The notes below the pieces were generated by a model that was given only the letters and a program-made list of their open reading frames with translations, searched no databases and had not been told where the DNA came from. From Pleurotus djamor (taxonomy: Eukaryota; Basidiomycota; Agaricomycetes; Agaricales; Pleurotaceae), in contig JAPEVF010000029.1 of the NCBI GenBank assembly GCA_029747585.1, forward strand, positions 62,001-126,000: 64,000 nt of DNA. The letters are read 5' to 3'. The position numbers were made by a program, and so were the translations under genes. Of the stretch, positions 11,673 to 22,405 are shown one piece after another; the first letter of the stretch is position 1; every line of letters starts with the position of its first letter.

Positions 11673-13138
11673 CATCAGTTGCCATGAGGTGAAGCTGGAC
11701 AATGCTCGCCCACGTCGATCGCCTGCGAGTGCGTTCGAGCTCACTAGGGTTCATTTGTATTGTGTGTTGATCAGACAAGCCGAGGTTAATGGCCATGGAC
11801 ATGGCTTCCTGAGAATATTGTTTGAAACCTGTTTATGAAGACAAAGCCGGCACCAATATTGTCAACAATGGCCAATTGGATGAGACCAAAGCGGAAAAGA
11901 CTTGCCTCCGATTCTATTGTTCTTGCAGTCCAACCATGCGATCAGCATCAAGGCGTGGAGGGTCCCCATGCTTGGGAGCGGTCCAATGGAAGCAACGATA
12001 CCCTGGTTAATGATAAGCCGGCCGAAGGGGCAGGCAACGTGTAGTGAACTTACTTTGGCGCACTCCAAATAAGACTCGGAGACGTTGTGAAGACCTCTGA
12101 CGGCCAACTCGGGGAGATTGGAATAGCTATTCGTTTGAGTAAAAGGAAGGTTGAGTTGACGGAGTTTCGATGGGCTAGGTAATGCTTACCGTGCTGCCAA
12201 TGCCGCTACCGCACAGGCAAGAGCTGGCGGCAACGTACCCTCCCAAAACTCAGCGAGGACTTCTTGGTAGTTCAAGAAAGGGAATTCTGGGCCCAGCTGT
12301 TCGAAGAATAGCTGAATGAGGTGGGGTCCGAGATCCGGATGGGGTCGCTGGGGGTGGTCTGGGTCGAATAGGTGGATTACGGTGGGACGTGAATTATACG
12401 AAGATGGGGAGCGTGCATTATGCGTGTTTTGGAGTAATTGAGCCGGGCCAGCGGGAATAAAATTGTAACCCATTGGGCGATCGTAGAAGTTGGTCATTGC
12501 AGGTGGAGAGTGTCTTTGAAAACGGGAGGCATGATGATCTAGAGGTGAAAGAAATTGGAGAGGAATGGACATACCTCGTGGGCTGACGTCGTGGATCCGG
12601 TGAATAAGATGTATAGCGCGCATTATAGTCAGCAGTATCTGCGCAGACGACGCCACTAGCTTTAGGAGAATGCGAAGTAGATCTTGGACCGGAATGAGAA
12701 GATGCAGGGCTTGAAGAGGATGAAGCGACAGAGAATGCGTCAAGTGAAGGGTTGCTGCTATTCGATCTGTAAACGCATTGGGATTTCTTTCACGGAAATA
12801 CGGGGGTAAGGTTGGACAGACCTTCTATCCTCTGAGTACGACGAAGCCACGTTTGACCCAGCTATCGCGCGACTGCGCTCTGCAAAGTAGCGTTCACGGT
12901 CCCTGAACTTGCAGGGGATCTTCGCCGTCTTGCAAGCCTCGCATTTTGTCTCTGGAGATGGCTGAAGACACTTTATCTTCTTCAAGCGACTGAAAACGGG
13001 AATGAGACGGGAATGGGGCAAGAGGTGGTTACAAATGGGGACTTGCCAATTGTCGCAGGACGTGACGAGACGCGGACGCTTTTTGTGACCCTGTGTGTGT
13101 TGAGGGGATTCAATAATGAACTGGAAGGAATCGTCCAT
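11673..13138 (-). CDS. Zn2Cys6 transcription factor, 3' end unresolved
   Basis: Starting at 13138, exons 13138..13047, 12989..12822, 12766..12575 and 12513..12190 join in frame. Further exons run through the Fungal_trans domain to 11828..11673. The zinc cluster is CDNCRLKKIKC, then CEACKTAKIPC, a standard C6 binuclear cluster. After a Ser/Pro-rich linker comes the middle homology region with FFEQLGPEFPFLNYQEV, LPPALACAVAALAARYSNLP and LHALMLIAWLDCKNNRIGGF. The last clear exon carries RRRSTWASIVQLHLMATD. The first intron and the one before 11828 start with GC instead of GT; both are needed to restore conserved sequence. Such factors bind DNA in the nucleus. I could not find the expected C-terminal 200-300 residues, so the gene may be truncated or have poorly conserved exons below 11673. 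Confidence 0.8.
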
Positions 13139-13876
13139 GGCAGAGGTTGAGTAGGACGTCGGTGGCGGCGAGGGAGGGGGTGTGGTGGACGAGCGCGACG
13201 GTGAGGAAGGAGGAGGGCTCGGTGGTGGTGGTGGTGGTAGATGAAAGAGAAAGAGAAAGCGATGGAGTGCAGGATGTTTTAAAGCCAGACCTCGAGGCTG
13301 CGACAGTCACGGGTGTAACGGATATCATCAAGAGACTCTCAGCTCATGGCGACTCTTTCACTCGCCCTCTCTCTGCAAAAATCCAAACCTCTACGAGCTC
13401 TCTCATACGCCAACCGATTCGGATCTCCGATTTGTGATCGTGAAACACTTGCCATTTTGAGTATATTCGCTCATTTTCTCCAATAAATAAATAAATACGT
13501 CGCTTGGCTACGCGTCGTTGCCATCACAAGGCGGTTTGGAAACCGAACTGGTTCAGGTTCCACGTGCTTTTCAATCCGCGGCCCTCTTCTCTGCCACTTC
13601 TTCATGGAGAATGCTTCATCCCGACGCTCTCTGCTCCCCTCCTCCCCGATCCAGCCATTGTCTAATGACACCAACCTTCTCATGCTCTCATCATCTCCGC
13701 CATCCACGCACCCAACGGTCATCACAACTACTTCGGTCAATATAACAAATCCTTCCTTCTCTCGATCAGGTACTCAATCACGGAGTCCCCAATCCAGCGG
13801 CTCTTTTTTAGCTTGCATCCACACCAGCTCTACTGTTTGAAGTCATATTTTTTTCTCTGATGATTTCGCTGTCTCC
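13139..13876. other. intergenic, promoter of the Zn2Cys6 factor
   Basis: 738 bases. A GGT-rich tract at about 13190-13240 lies in the presumed promoter. A plus-strand open frame at 13604-13840 is Ser/Thr/Pro-rich and might be an exon, but no family or splice partner was identified. Confidence 0.4.
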
Positions 13877-14011
13877 ATGATTCCAACTGACACGAGCATG
13901 CAGTCACATGCTTTCGAGGTGACAGTGCTCACCGTGTCCGACAGCGTCCAACAGCCAGCAACAGCTTCAGAGTCAAGTGGTCAGAATAGTCGGCTGGTTA
14001 ATATAATGTAG
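13877..14011 (+). pseudogene. possible N-terminal fragment of a MogA/gephyrin-type molybdenum cofactor protein
   Basis: The 44-aa frame contains HAFEVTVLTVSDS, then a ten-residue spacer, then SSG. This is how MogA/MoaB/gephyrin domains begin (a VxVLTVSDS strand, then a loop leading to an SG motif). The frame stops after SRLVNIM and the 3' end of a convergent transporter gene follows only 43 bp later, so no room is left for the domain. It could be a remnant of a truncated gene, or chance similarity over about 20 residues. Confidence 0.3.
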
Positions 14012-14054
14012 CGTATACCAAATACAAAAGAAATCCATGTTCTAAGCCTGGAAC

Positions 14055-16354
14055 TCATGACCCAACTCTATCATCTTCTCGAGACACCAGTGGCGTGTTC
14101 TCCTCGTCATTCGATGCTCTCTTCGCACCGGTCCTCCCGGAAAACTGCTTGACCTTCGATGATCGTATGCTCCGAAGTTCCTCGGCATCCCCTTCACCTT
14201 CGTCCTCACTGAATAACAGTCTAGCGTTATCGCTCGCAATCTCCTACAGGGAAAAGCAAAATGAAAATCATCAGAAACAGGGAGAACGATCCGGTATATC
14301 ACTGAGCTCGCTTACCTCAAAGTCCTCCGAGCCTTGCGATGTTAGTGTCTCCGTCTCTCGTAACGCCGTCGTGTACCCTGCATCCTCCATATCCTCAGGG
14401 GCCACAGGATTACCATGTGCATCTAGCGGTACCGTAGACTCTATAGACTTGCGGTACTTGTGGTACGTGAATAGCCCAATCCCTACACAATCGGCAAATG
14501 TCAATGAGAAAAACGAAAAATCTTCACAGTGGAGTCATGTGGTCGATTCGTAAAATAAGCACTTACCACACACGGTAATTCCAACACCGGTTATATTGAG
14601 GGGTGTAAGTTCGTCACCGAAGAACCAGGTAGATAACGTTATCGTTGTGACTTCTTTGGCTATTCCAGCAATAGACATCGGCACAATCCCCACTCGTTGA
14701 AGAATGCTATTCCCGATAACAGTCAGCAAGAGAAGTCGAAAGNAAAAAAACGAGGCCCGTTAGTATCGTATTTTCGAACGGCTGAAAACTAGGAGTTGAC
14801 TCACTAGAACTCGCTCATCACCATGCAAAACGCGACGGCACCGGGNGAGGTGAGGTAAACCGTCGTGCTCAGCACCCTACTGAAACTCGAGAAGAATTCA
14901 CTGGAGAATACTTTCACCCAATTATCTAGAATNGCACTGATGACCGCAAGCGTCAGGCCCATGACAGGTGCGAGCCAGTANACCGTTGCGGCAGGATTGT
15001 CCATGCCCATCTTCTTGTCCTTGAGNAGTAGCTGAGTCAGTGCCCACCGNAAGCCGCCAAGCGCACTAGCACTAGTGACAAGAATAAATCCGGTGAGTAC
15101 GAAATGAGTCTCGGTGGCCACCATGAGTAGGACGCCACAGAAGATCAAGAAGATGACTCCAATAAGCCGGAACGAAAACTTTTCGAGCCGAAAGAGGAAT
15201 GCGAACAGCAAGACGAATATGAGTGACGATGATTTGCACATGGCTACACGAAAAAAGTATCCGTTAGTTAACAATATGGAAGGAAGACGAAATAAAATTA
15301 ACCACGAACTATAAAATGAGAGTGTGATCGTTTTCAGAGAGAGATTCGAGAGACCAATATCGAGNCCAGTCGCCATAGCAGCTGGAACGGCTTTCTTCCT
15401 ACCCCAAGTTCAATGTCAGTAAAGATCAATAATTTGTCAACGGGTTTCGCGAACGACAAGCGAAGTAACAGTATCGATCAACGCTAATCACTAGGAAACG
15501 ATGAACGTAGCAATCATGATGCATGATGCGATCGAGAAGCAGCGCGAACAGNGCCCATGTCCAGCCCACAAATTTCAGCGCGCGTCATATTACAGCAGGG
15601 CCACGTAGTTGGAAAAAGAGTGAGCAAGGTCGGCTATGTATAGCAGAGCTTTTGCGTTTCAAAGGTGAACTATCNCCACGCCACCCATCAACTATGAATT
15701 GAATAGGGAGACCGGGATAGCTTCTTCGATTTCTGTGTGGGACGCTTTTGCCAAGACATTCCCGGCCGGAAATCGTTGAGCGCTGTGGGGAGACATGTAT
15801 CGCGGTGGATAGTCTCGGCAAGTAGCACATAGCAGACACAGTTCCAGGGAGAGGGGCTCGAAAAAGATCGCCTCTCAAACACCAAGACCCAATCGAGACT
15901 CACCCATAATCCGCACGAGTCGGAGACCGTGGTGGCCGAAAACGATGTGGCCAAAACACTCTGAGAATCGCCGCCAGGGCAAACTGCACGAACATGTGTA
16001 GAGTCGTGACAAATAGAGGGTATGGAAAGCCGAGGTGGTCTGNTGAGAACATCCATTTGTTGTACAACGACAAGATGGTGGCGAATGTAAACCTGATAGA
16101 CATTTATCCTTAGTATGTCGCTTATAGGAAGAGGGACTAGATTCCGGTCCCATTGACCCGAGGAAATGCGCTGGAACTCACCAGGACGCAATGAACGCGG
16201 AATTGATGATGGCATTTTTCCACCAAAGCTTTTTCTTTTCGGCGATGGACGCTAGGTGGACGTCGAGGTGGCCATCCTCGTTGAGGTCGTAGGCGTCGGC
16301 TCCGTACTCGGGTTGACGCGTCGATGGTCGTGGGGTATCATGCAGGTCGGACAT
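14055..16354 (-). CDS. SLC35C2/Ymd8-like triose-phosphate-translocator family transporter
   Basis: Minus-strand multi-exon gene starting [20 protein letters not shown] at 16354. Exon 1 ends at 16182 inside the first TM segment ([12 protein letters not shown]), continued by [16 protein letters not shown] and [18 protein letters not shown]. Middle exons give [58 protein letters not shown] and [18 protein letters not shown]. The 3' exons give [20 protein letters not shown] and [20 protein letters not shown]. These are signature segments of the TPT/nucleotide-sugar transporter superfamily, nearest the SLC35C2/YMD8 branch of Golgi and early-secretory membranes. The C-terminal tail is acidic and ends REDDRVGS with a stop at 14055. 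Several n's make some residues unreadable. The substrate cannot be told from sequence. Confidence 0.85.
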
Positions 16355-16811
16355 GGTGGCATGACGCTGAGAGGACTGCTTGGCGCGGACACGTTGAAGG
16401 CGTGGGAAACNGCGCCNCAAGAAATAGCGGCCAAACGTTGGTCAAACGTGCAAAGTGCGCTATCTCGTATCTACATATTCTCCTAGTTCAATCTCTCTGG
16501 NTTTTGCCTTTCTACTCAAAGTCCGAGTGCTGCATGCACGTTTGCTATTCAATTGCTGGCTTATGACCAATCCATTCCAACATTCCACCACGGAGCGTCG
16601 CGCTCATCCTTTGGATCTGCCATGACCCACGCCGACCCCGAGCCGTAGGTTGATCCAAGATAGCTCGCCAAGTATATGTACGTATGGTTTATACATTCCT
16701 TTCGCGATGATTGTCAGGTACACCAATACCGATGATAAAGTCCAAGTAAAGTCCACCAATAATGTACACGGACGCCGAGGGTCAGGAAACTTTTGACACC
16801 AACTCTCTTTG
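16355..16811. other. intergenic between transporter promoter and MED31 3' end
   Basis: 457 bases. It holds the promoter of the transporter gene and the 3' region of MED31, both on the minus strand. No gene recognised. Confidence 0.5.
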
Positions 16812-17400
16812 TCATGGAGGATTGTTGTTGTCAGGCTTCGTCTCTTCGTGCGACTCTGAAGGGACGGTTTGATTTACACGGTTTAGGTGATTAGGATCTC
16901 GCCTAAATGAAAAGGCGCAGCAAAAGTGCGATATCGGTGTTGTCGTTAGCTGCACAGGATCGCCAGTGAAATGAGAGACGAACCAGGTCCGCCAGTGATC
17001 GTATTGCTTTTGTTGGAGGTACTCTCGCAGAGCCTCATCCTTCTTCATCATCGCTCTGAACTGCGCACTTTGGAGCAGCTCTAGATGATGTAAAGCATGA
17101 GGATAACTGTAAATGATCGTGGTTAAGGTCAATGTCACGGATCATTCGTGGGTATACGGACTGGATGAAGCGAGCATATTCCTTTTCTTTCCAGTACAAG
17201 AGATACTCCAAGTAATTCACAAAGGCAGGTTGCTCGAAATAGTTCTGCTGTGCGAGCGAGTGAAGATAGAAGGGATTCGCCAGGGCCTGCACGAATTCCA
17301 ATTCCAATTCGAAACGGGCTCTGTTCACCGCCTGAGGAGAATCCTGGTTGCTAGGCTCTGAGGCCTGCTGCGGAATGTCACCTTCAGCGTTGTTGATCAT
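16812..17400 (-). CDS. MED31: Mediator complex subunit 31
   Basis: complement(join(16812..16902,16984..17106,17162..17400)) gives exactly 150 aa; an in-frame ATG at 17415 is an alternative start. The MED31/Soh1 core is nearly complete: RFELELEFVQALANPFYLHS, FEQPAFVNYLEYLLYWKEKE, then YPHALHHLELLQSAQFRAMM and YLQQKQYDHWRTWR. Med31 is a small helical subunit of the Mediator middle module, which links transcription factors to RNA polymerase II in the nucleus. The N-terminal 35 residues and C-terminal 25 are polar and not conserved. The gene diverges from the UCH37 gene; the two ATGs are 177 bp apart, so they share an upstream region. Confidence 0.95.
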
Positions 17401-17577
17401 GGAGTCTGAGAGCAATATTCAGTGCTAAGTTTGTCGCATCCCGCGTTGTTTGCCCATGACGCTGCTGACAAACTCATACCACGTGTCCCACAAATTTCCT
17501 TGCCACTGACGCGTCGGGCTCACACAACTCATCCACGTCCACCGAATACTCGACCTTGCCCCCACTTCTACGCGAAA

Positions 17578-18801
17578 ATGTCTGGCGGAGATGACTCTAG
17601 TGGCTGGCAACTCACTGAATCTGACCCGGGCGTGTTCACGTACGCATGTTTCGTTCCCGTCAGCGACACAACCTGACCTCTAATTCGGACCTATTTCACA
17701 GCGAACTATTGAAGCGGCTGGGCGTGCCATTTATCGTTGATGACCTCTACTCTCTCGACCCAGACTCTCTGGCCTCTTTGCAACCCCTTCACGCTCTGAT
17801 ATTCCTCTTCAAATGGGTTCCGGAAGCCACACCCGGGACAACGGCCACGGCCGCGACTGGCCAGCCTGACGAGGATTTCCCCGGGTTTTTCGCCCACCAG
17901 GTCGTTAACAACGCTTGTGCAACTCTCGCCGTGCTAAACGCTCTAGGCAACATCCAAGGGCTAAATAGCGGACCGCAACTTGCTGAGCTGAATAGTTTCA
18001 CCACCGGGATGGACCCGCAGACCCGCGGGATGGTCATTACCAGCGCCGATTGGCTTCGCGAGGCACACAACGCTTTGTCTCCCCCTAATACTATATCCCT
18101 GGATGGTCTGGGGCTCCCTAAAAAGTCCGAAGATGCCTACCACTTCGTGGTCTACTTACCTTACATGGGTTGTGTCTATGAGTTGGATGGATTGAAGCAA
18201 TTTCCCGTTAAGCACGGTGTTTATCCCGAGTCGGGTGAGGGCTGGCTGCAAAAAGCTCGGTAAGTCATGATTCGATGACACGCATATATGTTAAGAGACC
18301 CTATATCATGCGTGACAGTGAAGTAATTGAAGCACGGATAGCAACATACCCCGACGGCGCGGTACGCTGTAGGGCTATTTTTGTCCCACTACTCATCCTG
18401 ACGTTTTTTCCGAATGCCTGATCGCCACGTTACAGTTGGAGTTCAGTCTGTTAGCTCTCCGTGACGACCCCCTTCCAACCCTTCAGGTTCAACTATCACA
18501 AGCCCAGGCGTCGGGTCGTGAAGCCGACGCAGCAGAGATTGTAGTCAAGCTTGCAAATGAGAATGCCAAACGTGATCGTTGGGCGGTGAGCATCATGCGT
18601 TGGACATCGTAACTCGCGTACTAATTTGGGCGATAGTTTGAAAATAGCCTGCGACGGCATAACCATACTGGCCTGGTGCATGCTCTGCTTTTGGCATTGG
18701 CTAAGACAGGCCGACTAGAACCCGCAACGGTGGAAGCGAAACAAGTGATGAAAACAAGATTAGAACAACGCCGCGAGAGGGGAGAAATGGACGAAGATTA
18801 G
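17578..18801 (+). CDS. ubiquitin C-terminal hydrolase of the UCH37/UCHL5 type
   Basis: join(17578..17639,17702..18259,18319..18361,18436..18585,18637..18801) gives an exact 325-aa frame. The peptidase C12 domain has the catalytic Cys in HQVVNNACATLAVLNALGN, the catalytic His in DAYHFVVYLPYMG and the Asp in VYELDGLKQFPV. After the catalytic domain an alpha-helical C-terminal extension (ENAKRDRWAFENSLRRHNHT and a basic tail RLEQRRERGE) matches UCH37/Uch2, which binds the 26S proteasome and trims ubiquitin chains. The first exon is short, ending inside DPGVFTELLKRLGV, the usual UCH start. All key residues are present. Confidence 0.93.
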
Positions 18802-20284
18802 TATGCTAGACTTGTAATCCAGAAGGTATGCCCTGACCGTCTGCGGCCGCCTTTCTAGAGGAAACTAAAGCATAACGAAATACAGCACGCCTGCCTGTTT
18901 GCCATCTAGCGCCAACCGTATCATTGGACCCGAGTTTCCTTTCCTCATAGGCATGTCTCGCGCTTGTTTCCTTCGCATACGTGCCTTGTCCTGCGTCAGT
19001 ACGACCTGTCATCCCATCCAATTCTGAATTGTATGCGTTCTCACTGTCTGTCGCTTAAGTATCGTCCATGTGCTCCATCCGTTTCGAGGCGCGCCCCTTA
19101 CGGCTTACTTCTCACTTCGCGCGGCGGCCATCACACGATATTATAATGCATCGGTGCATCGGTATGGCAATCTCATGGAACGCGAAGCGTCGGTGCGTGT
19201 TCTTCTGATGTTAACGTACAGTTACACACCTAGATACGTGCATCATCGCATCATCACATCTACAGCTGGCATCTCACGACACGGTAATCAAAGAGAGGCC
19301 CACCACGGCTTCGTTCCATCTTGATAAATAAGCTGGCACGATTTGGGCACGATCGCACGGCGTCCAGTTGAACTCGTTGAACACCAAGTCTTTTCGCCAT
19401 ACAGATACCTCAATCCCGCAAAGACCATCAGGGTAAGGATGGCTGGGTCTGGGAATGGCTAATAAACATGGCCTGAGGGGCAGCCCGCCTCGCATAGCAG
19501 GTCCTCGGACGAACCAGCTCACGCTGGCTGAGATCGTCATCTCAGGGTTATGCTGATGGACTCCGGCGGTAATGCAAAGAGTGTTGAATCCCACGATCTC
19601 AGGGATGGATTCACCTCCTCGCGGCACCACATGGCGAGCCTCACAGTGACTCAGGAAGAGAGGACGACATATCGGTGCACGAATATCGAACCCTTGAAAT
19701 TGAAAGAAAGCTGACTAGACTTGCAGATGTATTACGAGGACTGCTTAGCCGGTGTGGGAAGTACTCGGCGACGATAGCCGAAGTTTCCACAGATGTTCAC
19801 AGGCGTAACAGGTTCGCGTTCCTTTCTGATCACCAGTGGGATGGAACTCGAACAACCCTCTGAACCAGCGCTCAAACTTATCACCCGGCCATCCAGCGGC
19901 CCCAAAATACGTATCTTTATCGGTGGCATCACGAATGACCGCATCACGCTGAAGCGGGCACTGCGACGCTGGTGAGCGTACGCGCAATCGAATGCGCCCA
20001 CGGCACGCCACCACTGCCCGCAGCGACCTTTCGATCAAACATCTAGGTCCCCCAACTTTTCCCATGGTACTTACAGGGAAGTAAGTCAGTCGAGCACCGT
20101 TTCCCAATTATAGTAACTCTGCTTTCAGGCTGTGAATGTACAGTAATCCATAAAGCCAGCCACAAAGATGAGGGTTTTCTCCGTCACCGAGAGCCCTGCG
20201 GCTTGCCCGTTCTTATGGCGCCCGCGTCCTTCAATAATGAGCCAGGTTTAACTCGGGACCCATGCCCCTTGAACTCTGCCTGCG
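18802..20284. other. 1.5-kb intergenic region
   Basis: No gene could be supported. Candidate minus-strand frames at 19274-19630 and 19745-20107 lack homology I can recognise. The second has a protein-like run (KDTYFGAAGWPGDKFERWFR) and may be an exon of an unknown or decayed gene. A short AT-rich palindromic-looking patch with repeated 'gcatcggt' occurs near 19148-19165. No transposon ends or target duplications were seen. Confidence 0.4.
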
Positions 20285-22168
20285 ATGCCAGCCTTCGACT
20301 CGACAGATACACTAGCTCTGAATATTGCCCCGCCTCTAGACGAACCGTTTGATGTTCGAAGGGCGCGCATAGCTCAAGAGGTACAGGCCCTCGAACAAAG
20401 CCGCAGAATTGATGCGGAGATCAAGGCTAGAAAGTTGGTTTTGAAAAAGAAACCTCCAGTCAAAGTTCTCGTCCTAGGACAATCAGAGTCTGGTGTGCAT
20501 TTTCACGCTATCAAACGTTTGGATTGATGTCTGATGTGTTGCAGGAAAAACTACAACTATCAAAAGTAGGCGTTTCTGCATCAGCAGATGGCGTCTCGAG
20601 TTAATGATACCAATGATATTGGTTTTAGATTTCCAGATGACTTACGCCCGTCAAGCTTGGACACAGGAACGTCTATCCTGGCGTCCCATAATCTATCTGA
20701 ACCTCGTTAGATCCGTAAATTACATTACAACCCTCCTCACTTCTGACATTGAGGGCCTAGCGAGGTTCGCTATCATCCATTTTGAAGCGTGCCGTCGCTA
20801 ACGTAAACGACCAGAGATGGATCAGCGCGACCCCCTTCTTTATCTAGCCAACACCACATATTGCTTCTTCGCTTAGGACCCATTCGACGTATCCAGGAAA
20901 TTCTGGAACGCCTGCTGGGGTCTTGCACCAGTTCTGTCGAATTGTGTGCACGGCCATCAGTTCGTCGGGATAAGAAATTACGATCCGAATTTCCTGAGCC
21001 TGTGACCTTTCCGGATATCTCAATCCTTTCGCAATCCGGATGGAAGAGTGTTTTGGATTCGGTTCAGAGGTCTAGAAACATCCCACCTTCTAGTCCAACA
21101 GCTAGTTGTAATCGGAAGCATGGACATCCGTTAGACGAGGTTTCGGAGCTCCTCGCAAGTTGCAAAGGCGACATAATCTCCCTGTGGACCGATCCCTCTG
21201 TTCAAGCCTTCTTGGCTCACTGCAAAATCAGAGTGCATGATTCATCGGGATTGTAAGTCATTATGTTTTCTATTTAATCGTCGAACTTCTACTGGGTGGG
21301 ACAGTTTTCTAAACGATGTCGACCGCATCGCCTCTCGGGGTTACGAACCATCCGACGAAGACATCGTCAGGGCTCGTTTACGCACAATGGGCGTCCAAGA
21401 ATATAGCTTCTGTTTAGATTCTACAGGTACCTTCCAACTTTTCGTCATGGGCGTCGCCTCATGTACTCTCTAGATGGTAGTCCCCAAACAGAGTGGATCA
21501 TGTACGACGTAGCCGGCTGGCGGACTCAGCGCGCTGCCTGGGTTCCATACTTCACAGATGTGACTGCAATCCTGTTCCTGGCCCCGATATCTGCGTTCGA
21601 CGAGAGGATGGCTGAAGACAAACGTATCAATCGCTTGCAGGACACCTACATGCTCTGGCGACTCGTTTGCGAATGCAAATTGTTAACCGGTGCTCAAATA
21701 ATACTCTTCATGAACAAGTGTGATCTGCTTGCCAAGAAGCTGAAGGAAGATCACGTCAAAGTCCGAGATTACATTGTCGACTTTGGAAGCAAACCAAACG
21801 ACTTCAAGACAGTCACGAATTGTATGTGCTAGTGATATCCACTCGGCTGGCAATGACGACGCTCACGGCGTTCTTAGTCTTTCATCGGGCATTCAAGTCC
21901 ATTTTCATTAACGGCAGCAAAGGGAAGAGCGGCTCGAAGGACCGTCGCCTCTACTCTCACTTCACTTCCGTAGTGGTAGGCTCACTAATTCGTCCGCAAG
22001 GATGATTTGATCATCATTCCGATCTCATAGGATACTAAAGCCACTGCGCTCACCCTTTACGGAGGTAGGTTCATGCCGTTGAAACATGATCACAGAAGCT
22101 TATGTTCACCTATAACAGTTCAAGAATCTATACTTCGCCGTCATGTCTCACATGCGTGCCTCATCTAG
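20285..22168 (+). CDS. atypical heterotrimeric G-protein alpha subunit (copy 1)
   Basis: Nine exons, join(20285..20492,20545..20565,20629..20764,20815..21252,21305..21426,21474..21821,21878..21975,22031..22064,22119..22168), give an exact 484-aa frame. G1 is LGQSESGKTTTIKNFQ; switch I is DEDIVRARLRTMGV; G4 is FMNKCDLL; the C-terminal helix ends SHACLI. Switch II reads DVAGWRTQRAAW, where canonical G-alphas have DVGGQR: the catalytic glutamine is Trp and the second residue of the GG pair is Ala. G5 is FTSVVDT instead of TCATDT. There is no N-terminal MGxxxS acylation site. The helical domain carries a long insertion, making it larger than the usual 350 aa. It belongs to the expanded, divergent G-alpha group of Agaricomycetes and probably has poor intrinsic GTPase activity. 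Confidence 0.88.
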
Positions 22169-22405
22169 CCAAAAGCAAACATGACGAATGAAGACGTAGT
22201 ACCTTTATCATTATGTTTCGCCTTCCTAATAGCGTCCAATACGCACTGATACCCAAAACTTGTGTATTCCATAATCACATAGATCAACCAAGTGTCTTGC
22301 AAAAGAGAGTTAAACAACACGGACAATGAGTACATGTTTAACATTAACAGCTCCTTGGAGGAAAGGATTATCCTGGGGTATATAGACCCATGGAAGATTG
22401 GACTT

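Noticed and set aside
18802..20284. Possible transposon remnant
   Set aside because: No terminal repeats, target duplications or transposase/reverse-transcriptase motifs seen.
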